Assembly (NCBI RefSeq): GCF_016495725.1
Contig: NZ_CP054705.1
Span: forward strand, 1,178,001 to 1,242,000
Direction of reading: 5' to 3'
Origin: Salicibibacter cibarius
Lineage (GTDB): Bacteria > Bacillota > Bacilli > Bacillales > Marinococcaceae
Length of the DNA stretch: 64,000 bases
Part shown: piece by piece, positions 1 through 10,919 of the stretch
Position numbering within the stretch: the first letter of the stretch is position 1
How the letters are laid out: every line of letters begins with the position of its first letter
Program-made: the position numbers and the translations under genes
The notes under the pieces: generated by a model
Database searches by the model: none
What the model was told of the DNA's origin: nothing
What the model saw: only the letters and a program-made list of their open reading frames with translations

Positions 1-2521
<2,521 letters not shown>

Positions 2522-2592
2522 CCCATGGGTCACCCGGAAGCCGTCGGTCAAGCTTAAGCGTTATTCAGTTTTGGGAGAATGGCTCCCACGGT

Positions 2593-2708
2593 CAGGTGGC
2601 GAGAGCGAAGAGGCCCCACCCGTTCCCATGCCGAACACGGACGTTAAGCTCTTCAGCGCCGATGGTAATCGGGCGGCAACGCCCCGTGAGCGTAGGACGC
2701 CGCCTGGC
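2593..2708 (+). rRNA. 5S ribosomal RNA
   Basis: The sequence contains the conserved 5S core cccgttcccatgccgaacac, and the ends pair (caggtggc with gcctggc-type termini). It follows the 23S gene at operon spacing and is followed directly by a strong intrinsic terminator, so it closes this rRNA operon. Confidence 0.95.
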
Positions 2709-2718
2709 GATAGAAAGA

Positions 2719-2766
2719 AAAACACCCGCTTGTTCCTGATTCAGGGATAGGCGGGTGTTTTTTTGT
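2719..2766 (+). terminator. rrn operon terminator
   Basis: A hairpin with arms aaacacccgc and gcgggtgttt is followed by a T run. It lies just after the 5S gene and is a classic Rho-independent terminator. Confidence 0.9.
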
Positions 2767-2771
2767 TAAAG

Positions 2772-2821
2772 TGACAGATTATATGGCGAAAATGACAGAT
2801 TCCACGGCAAAAGTGACAGAA
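2772..2821 (+). repeat. three 21-bp direct repeats, possible IS21-type end remnant
   Basis: The motif TGACAGA occurs at 2772, 2793 and 2814, an exact 21-base period, with related spacers (atggcgaaaa and cacggcaaaa). Multiple short repeats with a period of 21-22 bases are characteristic of the ends of IS21-family elements, as seen in the complete element at 28668-31621. No transposase gene is next to it, so it may be a solitary relic. Confidence 0.5.
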
Positions 2822-2938
2822 TAATTAATCCTGTTTACGACACGTGTGCCGATTTTAAAACGTTCTTAGTATGTACGGCTAGCGATAGGCGACACAAAAT
2901 CGATGCTGGACACCTTGTCATTGGTTGTTTTTTTCCGT

Positions 2939-3030
2939 TTATAGGTGCCATGAGCTGCTCATGACACCTATAGTTGGTGTAATCATCCTTTTACAGGTGT
3001 CATAAGTGATTCATGGCACCTATGATTGGA
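2939..3030. repeat. two tandem inverted repeats of a dispersed palindrome family
   Basis: Two hairpins lie side by side: aggtgccatgag with ctcatgacacct (2942-2968) and acaggtgtcat with atggcacctat (2993-3023). Degenerate single arms of the same type recur near 7876 and 7923. The rest of 2822-3234 shows no gene that I can support. Confidence 0.6.
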
Positions 3031-3234
3031 GGATTTCCCCTCTTAATGGTGTCATACTATGGTTATGGAATGAAATTTAAGGATATGGGAGTGTTTTTAT
3101 AAGAGCAGATCCGTAGCTAATCGTCGTGGTCAGACATCGGATATGACATCTGTTCCTAACCCCATATATTTTCTAAATTTCCATATCAATAGGACACGTT
3201 TTTTGGACATACTGTTGATGAGGGGGATGTGTAT

Positions 3235-3393
3235 ATGGCACAGGATGTTTTGTGTGAAGTGGAAAACTGTGTGCACTGGGGAGAAGGAAACATTTGCCAG
3301 GCGGATCGGATCTACGTTGTGACGAGAGCAGATGATATAACGACGGAGCAAGCCGATACGGATTGCAAAACATTTAGCCCTGTAGAGCACTAA
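3235..3393 (+). CDS. DUF1540 family small Cys-containing protein
   Basis: This 52-residue frame starts at ATG 3235 with a GAGGGGG ribosome binding site 8 bases upstream. It carries the DUF1540 pattern: CEVENCVHWGEGNICQADRI near the N-terminus and a TDCKTF block near the C-terminus, giving four spaced cysteines (residues 7, 12, 21 and 44). The family is common in spore-forming Firmicutes. The cysteine spacing suggests metal binding, but no function is established. It stands alone between the rRNA operon terminator and its own terminator at 3402. Confidence 0.85.
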   Translation: MAQDVLCEVENCVHWGEGNICQADRIYVVTRADDITTEQADTDCKTFSPVEH

Positions 3394-3401
3394 ATGTTTA
3401 G

Positions 3402-3427
3402 GCTGCCCACTTGCGTGGGTGGCTTTT
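3402..3427 (+). terminator. intrinsic terminator after the DUF1540 gene
   Basis: The arms gctgcccac and gtgggtggc enclose a four-base loop and are followed by TTTTT. The hairpin lies 10 bases after the DUF1540 stop codon. Confidence 0.8.
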
Positions 3428-3449
3428 TAAAATAAAAAGGGATGGACCC

Positions 3450-3611
3450 ATGAAATGTTTTAACAGGAAAATGATGCATGATCGTGAACATGATTATGAC
3501 GGTATAACCGATATTATCCAAAATACTTGGCGGGGCAAGGAAACGGTGCAATGGGTAGCTTTGAACTGGTTGAACCTTATGATACCCACAATTTTTTTGC
3601 AGTGGGAATGA
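3450..3611 (+). CDS. small hypothetical protein, possibly frameshifted
   Basis: A 53-codon frame starts at ATG 3450 with an AAGGG ribosome binding site 8 bases upstream. It encodes an acidic/basic N-terminal half (DREHDYDGITDIIQ), then a hydrophobic tail. A second frame beginning at about 3550 (GSFELVEPYDTHNFF...) continues for 48 codons and looks more protein-like than the tail, so the gene may be broken by a frameshift near 3550. I do not recognise either part. The remainder up to the 5S gene at 3791 holds nothing I can identify. Confidence 0.3.
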   Translation: MKCFNRKMMHDREHDYDGITDIIQNTWRGKETVQWVALNWLNLMIPTIFLQWE

Positions 3612-3790
3612 GTAAAAATCGTGTCATGCTACCTAGTGTAGAAACCCCGGTTTCCTATCCGCTGAAAGCATCCCATTGCATTAAATCGGCGTGAAAAGCA
3701 TTCGAGATAAAAAATTCTCGAATATGACTTGAACAGGTTTGCAGAGTATGTTATATTATTTAAGGTGACGTTGAGAGACGTCAAATAAAT

Positions 3791-3905
<115 letters not shown>

Positions 3906-3914
3906 TTTTCATAT

Positions 3915-3991
<77 letters not shown>

Positions 3992-4063
3992 ATATCGTTT
4001 GCGAAGCAAACATCAGAAGTACTCTGGAGTGCAACCAAAATAGTTCATACACTTTTAAGCAAA

Positions 4064-4092
4064 AACAAACCTTGGCGTTTGTTATTTTTTTT
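4064..4092 (+). terminator. terminator of the 5S-tRNA unit
   Basis: The arms aacaaac and gtttgtt enclose a six-base loop and are followed by ATTTTTTTT. It runs straight into the two-hairpin repeat at 4093. Confidence 0.8.
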
Positions 4093-4190
4093 GGTAGGTA
4101 AGAAAGTATAAATCAACTTTCTTACCTACATAAGTGCAACCAAGGCTTTTCGCCATAAAAGCTTGGCGAAAAGCCAAGTTTTCTAATTCT
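4093..4190. repeat. two-hairpin intergenic element, copy 1
   Basis: The element consists of one palindrome with 14-base perfect arms (gtaggtaagaaagt / actttcttacctac) and a second with 12-base arms (ggcttttcgcca / tggcgaaaagcc), ending in gttttctaat. Closely similar copies occur at 17469 and 37989. It encodes no protein. The hairpin ends resemble those of IS200/IS605-derived miniature elements, but no transposase is attached. Confidence 0.7.
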
Positions 4191-4231
4191 GTTCTACGAT
4201 AGGGTAAAATACAAGGTATAAGGTGAAAATC

Positions 4232-5203
4232 ATGCATGAGTTCGATCTTATTCGACAAATTGACTCGTTCACGACAGCCCATGAGGACGTTAAAGTTGGC
4301 ATTGGTGATGATGCGGCTGTTACTTCTTCCAGTGCTCATAAAGACATGATTAGCTGTGTGGACACAATATGTGAGGGCGTCCATTTTAAACGTTCCACGT
4401 TACATTTGTCCGATATCGGTTATAAAGCACTCGCCGTCAATCTCAGCGATATCGCGGCGATGGGTGGGACGCCCCGCTATTATCTCGTTTCCTTGAGCAT
4501 ATCGGAGGATTGGAAGCAAGAAGAGATCCTCGAAATTTATAGAGGAATGAATGACTTGGCCAATCGATACGACGTTCTTTTAATCGGAGGCGATACTGTA
4601 TCTGCGCAGAATGGTTTGGTGATTTCTGTCACTGTTTTAGGAGAAATCGAAAAAAATTGTTCGCTTCTCAGAAGCGCAGCCTGTGAAGGGGATATCGTGT
4701 TTGCTTCCGGCACGTTGGGCGATTCACGTGGAGGATTGGAACTTCTTTTATCGCAGGGGTTAACGGGAGAAGAACATGCGCTTGTTGGTGTTCATCAGCG
4801 TCCCGAGCCGCAACTAACCCTTGGACAATTGTTAAAAGAAAGCGGTTTTCGTATCGCGCTCAATGATATTAGTGACGGATTATCTTCGGAAATTTGGGAG
4901 TTGGCGGAAGCGAGCAACGTATGCATTTGTTTGGAAGAAAAAAACATCCCCGTCAGTGAAGACGCAATAAAGCTTTTCGGGAAACAGACGGCTTATGAAT
5001 ACGCGCTGACCGGGGGCGAAGACTTTCAACTTGTCGGAACGGTAGCCAAAGCCCATTGGCCGACGATACAATCAACCGCACAAGAAAAAGGGATTCGCCT
5101 TTCAGCAATCGGCTCGGTAGAACAAGAGGGGGCATCACAAGTACTCATGCAAAAAAACGGAGAGAGAACACGAATAAAAAGGGCCGGTTATCGCCATGAA
5201 TGA
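4232..5203 (+). CDS. thiL: thiamine-monophosphate kinase ThiL
   Basis: ThiL phosphorylates thiamine monophosphate to thiamine pyrophosphate using ATP, in the cytoplasm. The product is 323 residues, normal for the family. It begins MHEFDLI and carries the ATP/Mg-binding blocks GIGDDAA (about residue 28) and GGDTVSA (about 129), plus the C-terminal TGGEDFQLV. I chose ATG 4232 because AAGGTG sits 6 bases upstream; a GTG at 4223 would overlap that site. It heads a tight operon with tsaE (10-base gap), tsaB, rimI and tsaD, the same order as in B. subtilis. Confidence 0.95.
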   Translation: MHEFDLIRQIDSFTTAHEDVKVGIGDDAAVTSSSAHKDMISCVDTICEGVHFKRSTLHLSDIGYKALAVNLSDIAAMGGTPRYYLVSLSISEDWKQEEILEIYRGMNDLANRYDVLLIGGDTVSAQNGLVISVTVLGEIEKNCSLLRSAACEGDIVFASGTLGDSRGGLELLLSQGLTGEEHALVGVHQRPEPQLTLGQLLKESGFRIALNDISDGLSSEIWELAEASNVCICLEEKNIPVSEDAIKLFGKQTAYEYALTGGEDFQLVGTVAKAHWPTIQSTAQEKGIRLSAIGSVEQEGASQVLMQKNGERTRIKRAGYRHE

Positions 5204-5213
5204 GGTGACAGCG

Positions 5214-5675
5214 ATGTCTCAATTTCAATTTGTAAGCCATTCTACAGAAGAGACAATGAGGATTGCGGAGCGTCTCGGCCAAGAAGCAGAGGCAGGTGAT
5301 CTTTTCGCGTTGGATGGCGATCTCGGTGCAGGGAAAACCCATTTCAGCAAAGGACTTGCCAAAGGACTCGGCGTCGAAGCAATGGTGAACAGCCCAACGT
5401 TTACGATTTTAAAAGTATATAACGGTCGCCTCCCTTTTTATCATATCGATGCCTATCGCCTTGATGAAAATGAGGAGGAAGAACTTGGGTTGGAGGAGTA
5501 TATGGAAGGTAGCGGTGTAACGGTTGTTGAATGGGCGAGCAATCTCCGGACACAATTGCCGGGCCGACGGGTCAATATTACTTTCAAACGCGTGGACGAG
5601 CAAGAGCGAGAATTGATTGTTTGCACCGATCATGTGCGTTTTGAACGCATCTTCAAGGAGTTTATGGATCAATGA
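5214..5675 (+). CDS. tsaE: tRNA t6A biosynthesis ATPase TsaE
   Basis: TsaE is the small P-loop ATPase that supports the TsaB-TsaD complex in making N6-threonylcarbamoyladenosine at position 37 of ANN-decoding tRNAs. The 153-residue product has a Walker A motif GDLGAGKT at residues 35-42, the NSPTF switch block and the HIDAYRL segment typical of the family. ATG 5214 is preferred over ATG 5196 because GAGGTG lies 6 bases before it. The gene overlaps tsaB by four bases (ATGA), indicating translational coupling. Confidence 0.95.
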   Translation: MSQFQFVSHSTEETMRIAERLGQEAEAGDLFALDGDLGAGKTHFSKGLAKGLGVEAMVNSPTFTILKVYNGRLPFYHIDAYRLDENEEEELGLEEYMEGSGVTVVEWASNLRTQLPGRRVNITFKRVDEQERELIVCTDHVRFERIFKEFMDQ

Positions 5676-6370
5676 TACTAGCCATGGATACTTCAACCTA
5701 TGTTTTAGGGGTTGCATTGGGGGATTCATCGACCATTCGTGCGGAGTGGACGACACATGAAAAGAAAAATCATTCCTTACGGTTAATGCCGGGGATCGAC
5801 CATGTGATGAAAACGGTCAATGCCAGCCCTTCCGATTTGGAGGGCATAGCGGTAACGACCGGACCAGGCTCTTACACCGGGGTTCGTATTGGCGTGGCCA
5901 CAGCAAAAGGGATGGCGAGTGCGCTCCGTCTTCCGATGTACGACGTTTCATCGTTGGAAGCCCTTGCGGGCAATCGGCGTTTTGCTTTTGGCCTTGTCTG
6001 TCCTTTTATCGATGCGAGGAGGGGGCAGGTGTATGCCGCCGTGTACGAAGCTGACGACGGACACCTGAAAACCGCGTATGAAGAGCGTTTGTGGTTAATG
6101 GATGACTTGTTAAAAATATTGGCTTCGACGTCTTTGCCGGTTTATTTTTTAAGTTTGGATGTTGCCGGGCATCGTGAAAACATTGAGCGAGTGTTGGGCT
6201 CTAGAGCACATGTGGGCGAAGGGATGGATGGCAGGATAAAGCCGGGGGAGATTCTGCGAATTGCCTCGGAATCCGTGCCTGTGACGGATGTTCATGCTGT
6301 CGTCCCCCGTTACTTACAGCTTGCGGAAGCGGAGAAAAATTGGCGAATGGCGCAAGGCTATCATGAGTGA
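5672..6370 (+). CDS. tsaB: tRNA t6A biosynthesis protein TsaB
   Basis: TsaB is the catalytically inactive ASKHA-fold partner of TsaD in the t6A complex. The 232-residue product starts MILAMDTSTYVLGVALGDSS, the family's first phosphate-binding-like strand, and has GPGSYTGVRIGVATAKGMA at about residue 69, which is diagnostic for TsaB. Its start overlaps the tsaE stop and its stop overlaps the rimI start, so the module is translated as a unit. Confidence 0.95.
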   Translation: MILAMDTSTYVLGVALGDSSTIRAEWTTHEKKNHSLRLMPGIDHVMKTVNASPSDLEGIAVTTGPGSYTGVRIGVATAKGMASALRLPMYDVSSLEALAGNRRFAFGLVCPFIDARRGQVYAAVYEADDGHLKTAYEERLWLMDDLLKILASTSLPVYFLSLDVAGHRENIERVLGSRAHVGEGMDGRIKPGEILRIASESVPVTDVHAVVPRYLQLAEAEKNWRMAQGYHE

Positions 6371-6815
6371 GCGGTATACCATTCGCCCCATGATGCTGGA
6401 TGACATCGAAGATGTGTTAGTCGTGGAAAGGGATGCGTTTCAAATGCCCTGGATTCGGCAGGCATTTATGAATGAATTGATGAAAAATCCGTTTGCCTAC
6501 TATTTGGTTGCGGCGAATCAAGAACAAATTGTTGGTTATTGTGGCATTTGGATCGCGCTGTATGAGGCCCATATTACGAATATCGCTGTTTTGTCTTCCC
6601 ATAGACATCAAGGCGTCGGGCGATTGCTGTTACAGGGGATGATCCGACGAGCGCTTGAATTAGAGGCTATATCGATGACGCTGGAGGTTCGGGAAAGCAA
6701 TACGGATGCGCAGAGCTTTTATAAGACATTTGGTTTTAAAAAAAGCGGAGTGAAAAAGGGGTATTATACGGATAATTGCGAAGATGCTTGGATCATGCGC
6801 CTGGCTTTTTCGTAG
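6363..6815 (+). CDS. rimI: ribosomal protein alanine N-acetyltransferase RimI
   Basis: This is a GNAT-family N-acetyltransferase expected to acetylate the N-terminal alanine of ribosomal protein S18, using acetyl-CoA. The 150-residue product has the acetyl-CoA pyrophosphate-binding loop [11 protein letters not shown] (about residue 80) and a C-terminal GNAT block with [15 protein letters not shown]. The start ATG 6363 overlaps the tsaB stop. Its place between tsaB and tsaD matches ydiD of B. subtilis. Substrate specificity is inferred from position and family. Confidence 0.92.
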   Translation: MSERYTIRPMMLDDIEDVLVVERDAFQMPWIRQAFMNELMKNPFAYYLVAANQEQIVGYCGIWIALYEAHITNIAVLSSHRHQGVGRLLLQGMIRRALELEAISMTLEVRESNTDAQSFYKTFGFKKSGVKKGYYTDNCEDAWIMRLAFS

Positions 6816-6837
6816 TTTTGAAAAGGAATGTGTTGCC

Positions 6838-7851
6838 ATGAATGACAATCCTCGAATATTAGCCATCGAAACAAGTTGTGATGAAACAGCGGCAGCGGTT
6901 GTCGAGGGCGGAAAAAACATAATCTCTAACGTGGTCGCGTCGCAAATGGACATCCACCGACGGTTCGGAGGTGTCGTCCCGGAAGTAGCGTCCCGGCATC
7001 ATGTGGAAAATATGACGGCTGTCATTGAAGAGGCGCTTGTCTCCGCGGATATGGATTATAAAGATTTGGACGCGATTGCGGTTACTGAGGGGCCCGGGTT
7101 GGTAGGGGCGTTGCTCGTGGGCGTGAATACGGCGAAAGCGCTCGCGTATGCCCATAATCTGCCGTTGCTGCCGGTCCATCATATTGCCGGTCATATACAT
7201 GCGGCTGAACTTGTTGGAAACATGGCATACCCGGCTATGGCGCTCGTTGTGTCCGGCGGCCATACGTCTCTCATTTATCTCCCGGAAGAAGGGAAATATG
7301 AAACGATTGGCGAAACGAGAGACGATGCTGTCGGGGAAGCCTATGATAAAGTGGCGCGAACATTAGAGCTTCCCTATCCCGGCGGTCCGGAAATCGACCG
7401 TTTAGCGGCTGAAGGAGAGGTATCCATTGATTTCCCCCGGGCATGGTTGGAAAATGGCTCTTATGATTTCAGCTTCAGCGGATTAAAATCAGCGGTGTTG
7501 AATGCGGTGCATAATGCCGAGCAGCGGGGAGAAAAGCTCGTCCCGGAAAACGTTGCCGCGAGTTTTCAGGCAAGCGTTGTGGACGTACTCGTGGAACGGG
7601 CAGAGCGGGCAGCCTCGGAATATGAGGTGAAGCAACTGATCGTTACAGGTGGCGTCGCCGCGAATCGCGCGCTCAGGGAAGCGATGAGACACTCTTTCCC
7701 GAGCGACGGGGAGGTTGAGCTGATCATTCCCCCTCTTTCGTTATGCACGGATAATGCAGCGATGATCGGGGCTGCCGCAAATATCGCCTGGAAAAAAGGG
7801 GAGCGGGCAGGCTATGATTTGAACGGAGAGCCGGGGTTGGCGCTCGGATAG
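6838..7851 (+). CDS. tsaD: tRNA N6-adenosine threonylcarbamoyltransferase TsaD
   Basis: TsaD transfers the threonylcarbamoyl group from threonylcarbamoyl-AMP to A37 of tRNA, the catalytic step of t6A formation. The 337-residue product shows [19 protein letters not shown] at the N-terminus, the metal-binding HxxxH pair at H115 and H119 (HHIAGHIHA), and the nucleotide-binding GGVAANRAL near residue 266. ATG 6838 has AAAGGA upstream; extending to 6784 would overlap rimI for no gain. It is the last gene of the operon. Confidence 0.96.
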   Translation: MNDNPRILAIETSCDETAAAVVEGGKNIISNVVASQMDIHRRFGGVVPEVASRHHVENMTAVIEEALVSADMDYKDLDAIAVTEGPGLVGALLVGVNTAKALAYAHNLPLLPVHHIAGHIHAAELVGNMAYPAMALVVSGGHTSLIYLPEEGKYETIGETRDDAVGEAYDKVARTLELPYPGGPEIDRLAAEGEVSIDFPRAWLENGSYDFSFSGLKSAVLNAVHNAEQRGEKLVPENVAASFQASVVDVLVERAERAASEYEVKQLIVTGGVAANRALREAMRHSFPSDGEVELIIPPLSLCTDNAAMIGAAANIAWKKGERAGYDLNGEPGLALG

Positions 7852-7861
7852 CACGAGATCC

Positions 7862-8215
7862 GTGACGGTCTCATGGCACCTTTGGATAGGAAAATATACC
7901 ATTGATCAGAAAAATTAACTAATAAGAGGTGTCATGTACGCCTTGATGTGCGGTTCTTGGAGCCCGAAACGGCTTGGGGTCACCCAATTCGGTCGCCATG
8001 AATGGCTTATGGCGACCGAAACCGTACCGGAGCTTCCGTTTCAGTCGTCATAGAAGGTTCATGACGACTGAAACCACACGGGAAGACATATTTCGGTCGT
8101 TATGGAGGTTTCATGAGTCCCGAATTAGCCGCGATTTGATATACCCGATCGCCATGAACGGTCCAACGCACCCCGAATCGGTAAAGATTGCTAATCCGGG
8201 GTGCGATGAATAATA
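7862..8215. repeat. cluster of palindromic intergenic repeats
   Basis: There is no gene here. At least two near-perfect hairpins are present: ttcggtcgccat / atggcgaccgaa (7988-8020) and gtttcagtcgtcat / atgacgactgaaac (8038-8074). Decayed units follow near 8094-8125 and 8150-8180. The second hairpin differs from the first on both arms, so pairing is kept. The same family recurs at 42390-42605, 51570-51795 and 55210-55400. Confidence 0.75.
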
Positions 8216-8243
8216 CAACCAACGGGGAAACTGCCCGGCAAAG

Positions 8244-8277
8244 GAGCGATGTGATGGATCATCGCTTCTTTTTTTGA
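8244..8277 (+). terminator. candidate terminator downstream of the tsaD operon
   Basis: The arms agcgatg and catcgct enclose an eight-base loop and are followed by TCTTTTTTT. It is the first terminator-like structure after tsaD, although about 400 bases away. Confidence 0.6.
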
Positions 8278-8320
8278 TTGTCAAAGCTCGCGGGTGCAGG
8301 GGTCATATCCGTTCCAATAT

Positions 8321-8420
8321 ATCAGCGGAAATGAGCATTTTATCAGCCGAAAAAGCACATATATCAGCCAAAATCAGGCGTTTATCAGCCGAAACAAGGG
8401 ATATTTCAGCCAAATAGAGT
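8321..8420. repeat. five-unit 21-bp tandem repeat (ATCAGCC)
   Basis: The motif atcagc(c/g) begins at 8321, 8342, 8363, 8384 and 8405 (the last as ttcagcc), an exact 21-base period. After the shared atcagccgaaa half the remaining bases of each unit vary. Read in one frame it would give a heptapeptide repeat, but there is no convincing gene around it. The strict two-helical-turn spacing is more like a set of protein sites or an element end. Confidence 0.7.
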
Positions 8421-8429
8421 TAGTCACCC

Positions 8430-8620
8430 GATTGTCCCGCTGTCTGTGGAAAAGAAAAATGTGCACGAAGTGGATAAGTAAACGCGTCCCCCGCGAGCCA
8501 ATCATCGTCCTGTGAACAGTAAATCCGTGGATAAACGGTCTGTTTTGTGGGTAAAGGCACCGAATGCCGTCGGTTCAACTCTGAATCTGTGCATAACTCT
8601 GTGGAAACTGTGGAAAGCCC
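8430..8620. other. AT-poor spacer with DnaA-box-like words
   Basis: Between the 21-bp array and the ABC-F stop lie several words close to the DnaA box TGTGGATAA: agtggataa near 8469, cgtggataa near 8527 and tgtgcataa near 8587 (the last fits TGTGNATAA), plus four tgtggaaa words. There is no coding signal. Whether DnaA binds here is unknown. Confidence 0.35.
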
Positions 8621-8630
8621 GGCATCCCTC

Positions 8631-10565
8631 TCACTGGGATTCGTCTAATTGCAACGCCTCCCATTGTTCCATCAGTTGTTCCAATTCGGTTTCCTTTTCA
8701 TCGATGTCTGCTTGCGTACGGTTTGCGCGGGCATAGTCTTCATAGACCTCCGGCTCAAGCATGGACGATTGCAACGTTTCCGTTTCTTCTTCCAGTTGGC
8801 TGATTCTATTTTCAATCGCTTCAATCTCCCGCCGTCTTTTGCGGGCGATTTTTTTATCTTCTTTTTCCTGCTTAAACGACTGTTTATTTTTGTTTTCCAC
8901 AGGCGCTGCCGCGTGAGTTTCCTGAAGTTGCGCCCGTTCTTCGGCTTCCGCTTTCTTTTCCAAGTAGTAATCATAATTGCCGAGGTACGTCTGCAGCTTA
9001 TCATCTCCGGAGAACTCGACGGTTCGTGTGGACATACGGTTCAGGAAATAGCGATCGTGTGAAATAAATACCATCGTACCCGGGTAGTCGATAAGGGCAG
9101 CCTCCAACACTTCTTTGCTGTCGAGGTCCAGGTGGTTCGTCGGTTCATCGAAGAGGAGCAAGTTTGCTTTTTTCATCATTAGTTTGGCGAGGACGAGTCG
9201 TGCTTTTTCCCCACCGCTGAGGCTGTGGACAAGTTTGTGCACGTCTTCGCCGCTAAAAAGAAACCGACCAAGCACTGTGCGTATGTCCTTTTCGACGTCT
9301 TGAGGGTGCTCGTCCCATAATTCATCGAGGACCGTCTTTGTCGCATTCAGTTGGGCTTGCTCTTGGTCATAATAGCCGACGGTTACTTTGCTGCCGTAAT
9401 GAACATCTCCTTCCGTGGGGGCCAGCCGGTTCCCGAGGATTTTAAGAAACGTTGTCTTTCCGGTTCCGTTCGGGCCGATGATGGCGATGTTTTCTCCCCT
9501 TGTCACCGAAAAGTCGACGGCGCGAAACAGTGGATCGCTGCCGGAGTAGGCAAATGTGACTTTTTTTGCCGCCAGCACGTCATTTCCACTCGTTTGCTCA
9601 ATATCAAAGGCTATTGATGCGCTTTTGGCATCCGCGAGCGGTGCGTCCACCCGTTCCATATTTTCTAATTTTTTCCGTTTACTTTGCGCTCGTTTGGTTG
9701 TCGAGGCGCGCGCGATATTTTTAGCGACAAACGTTTCCAATTGGGCGATTTCCGCTTGTTGTTTGTCGTACGCTTTTTGCTGAAGTTCAGCGTCTTTTGC
9801 CCTATTTTCCAAAAACGCACTGTAATTTCCGTGGTACAGCTTCGTTCTCGTATGCGCCAATTCGTATACTTTTGTAACCACTCTATCCAAAAAATAACGG
9901 TCGTGGGAGACGATGAGTATCGCGCCTTCATAGCTGTTTAAGTAATTTTCCAGCCATGTTAACGTCTCGATGTCCAAATGATTCGTAGGCTCGTCCAAAA
10001 CAAGCAAATCTGGTTTTGTAAGCAAAAGCTTGCCAAGTGCGAGGCGTGTTTTTTGCCCGCCGCTTAAAGAAGCGATCGGCAAATCATAGGAAAGCCGGTC
10101 AAAATTCAACCCTGACAAGATGCTTCGTATATCGGCTTCATAATGATAGCCGCCGGATGACCGAAAATACTCTTGTTTTTCATCGTATTCCTTTAATACG
10201 GCTTCGTAGGACGGCGGATCGTCATAGACGGAAGGGTCTGCCATTTTTGCTTCCAGGTCGCGCAACTCATTTTCAACGCTGCGGAGGGAAGCAAAGACGG
10301 TTAACATTTCTTCCCAAATCGTGCGTGTGGATTCAAGACCGGTATCTTGGGCGAGGAACCCCATTGTTTGCGATTTGGGCATCAAAACAGACCCGCTGTC
10401 GTAAGGCGCATCTCCGGTAATGATATTGAGCAACGTCGTCTTCCCGCTTCCGTTTCGTCCGACGAGCGCGACACGATCCCCGCTTTTGATTTCCATCTTA
10501 ATATCTTGTAAAATCGTTTCAGCACCAAAAGACTTGGTCACACGATCGCATTGTAAAATATTCAT
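8631..10565 (-). CDS. ABC-F type ATP-binding protein (YdiF-like)
   Basis: This soluble protein has two ABC domains and no membrane segments, the ABC-F arrangement; members act on the ribosome, for translation factor or antibiotic-protection roles. The 644-residue length fits B. subtilis YdiF (about 642). The first domain has GRNGSGKTT (about residue 37) and LSGGQKTRLALGKLLL; the second has GPNGTGKTT and LSGGEKARLVLAKLMM. Both have the DEPTNHLD Walker B. Between them is a basic helical linker, and a charged coiled-coil tail (QLEEETETLQ) ends the protein. Its opposite orientation between tsaD and rex is as in B. subtilis. The exact ribosomal role is not shown by sequence. Confidence 0.92.
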   Translation of the reverse strand: MNILQCDRVTKSFGAETILQDIKMEIKSGDRVALVGRNGSGKTTLLNIITGDAPYDSGSVLMPKSQTMGFLAQDTGLESTRTIWEEMLTVFASLRSVENELRDLEAKMADPSVYDDPPSYEAVLKEYDEKQEYFRSSGGYHYEADIRSILSGLNFDRLSYDLPIASLSGGQKTRLALGKLLLTKPDLLVLDEPTNHLDIETLTWLENYLNSYEGAILIVSHDRYFLDRVVTKVYELAHTRTKLYHGNYSAFLENRAKDAELQQKAYDKQQAEIAQLETFVAKNIARASTTKRAQSKRKKLENMERVDAPLADAKSASIAFDIEQTSGNDVLAAKKVTFAYSGSDPLFRAVDFSVTRGENIAIIGPNGTGKTTFLKILGNRLAPTEGDVHYGSKVTVGYYDQEQAQLNATKTVLDELWDEHPQDVEKDIRTVLGRFLFSGEDVHKLVHSLSGGEKARLVLAKLMMKKANLLLFDEPTNHLDLDSKEVLEAALIDYPGTMVFISHDRYFLNRMSTRTVEFSGDDKLQTYLGNYDYYLEKKAEAEERAQLQETHAAAPVENKNKQSFKQEKEDKKIARKRRREIEAIENRISQLEEETETLQSSMLEPEVYEDYARANRTQADIDEKETELEQLMEQWEALQLDESQ

Positions 10566-10724
10566 CGTAATTCGGCAAGGATACCCTCACCTCTTAGCGT
10601 AGCGTAGGTGGGGAGGAATTGCCGTTGGCGAAAGCCAACCAACCCTTGCCTTCCTCCTTTCTTATTGCCCTAATTTCACTGGTTATATTGTATAATAATG
10701 GTAAGTGGAAGGTGGTGATAGCCT

Positions 10725-10808
10725 ATGAAACTGACATTGACCGCGAAAATAAACATCAATCCAACCGACGAACAGGAACAATTACTGTTAAAGACCGTTA
10801 AGGTTTAA
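10725..10808 (+). pseudogene. TnpB (IS605/IS1341-type) N-terminal remnant
   Basis: A 27-codon frame starting at ATG 10725 with AAGGTGGTG upstream reads MKLTLTAKININPTDEQEQL and then stops at 10806. This closely resembles the N-terminus of TnpB-family RNA-guided nucleases encoded by IS605/IS1341 elements, which are normally 350-400 residues. Only the very start is left. A small hairpin (gttggcgaaagccaac, 10623-10638) upstream could be part of the old element end. The surrounding 10566-10919 holds no other gene; the rex promoter should lie in its last 100 bases. Confidence 0.65.
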
Positions 10809-10919
10809 GTGGCGGGTAGTTGACTAGAGCTTCATCCTTTTCGCCGTTTATGCTACTGACAAGTGTAGCAAACATGTTATACTTAAGAAACGAAAAGCAA
10901 GCTGAATTGTGGAGGCCCT

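Noticed and set aside
8294-8515. 73-codon frame with a heptapeptide repeat
   Set aside because: It is produced by the 21-bp array; no ribosome binding site or protein-like sequence outside the repeat.
10820-10919. Rex operator in the rex leader
   Set aside because: No TTGTGAA...TTCACAA-type palindrome could be found.
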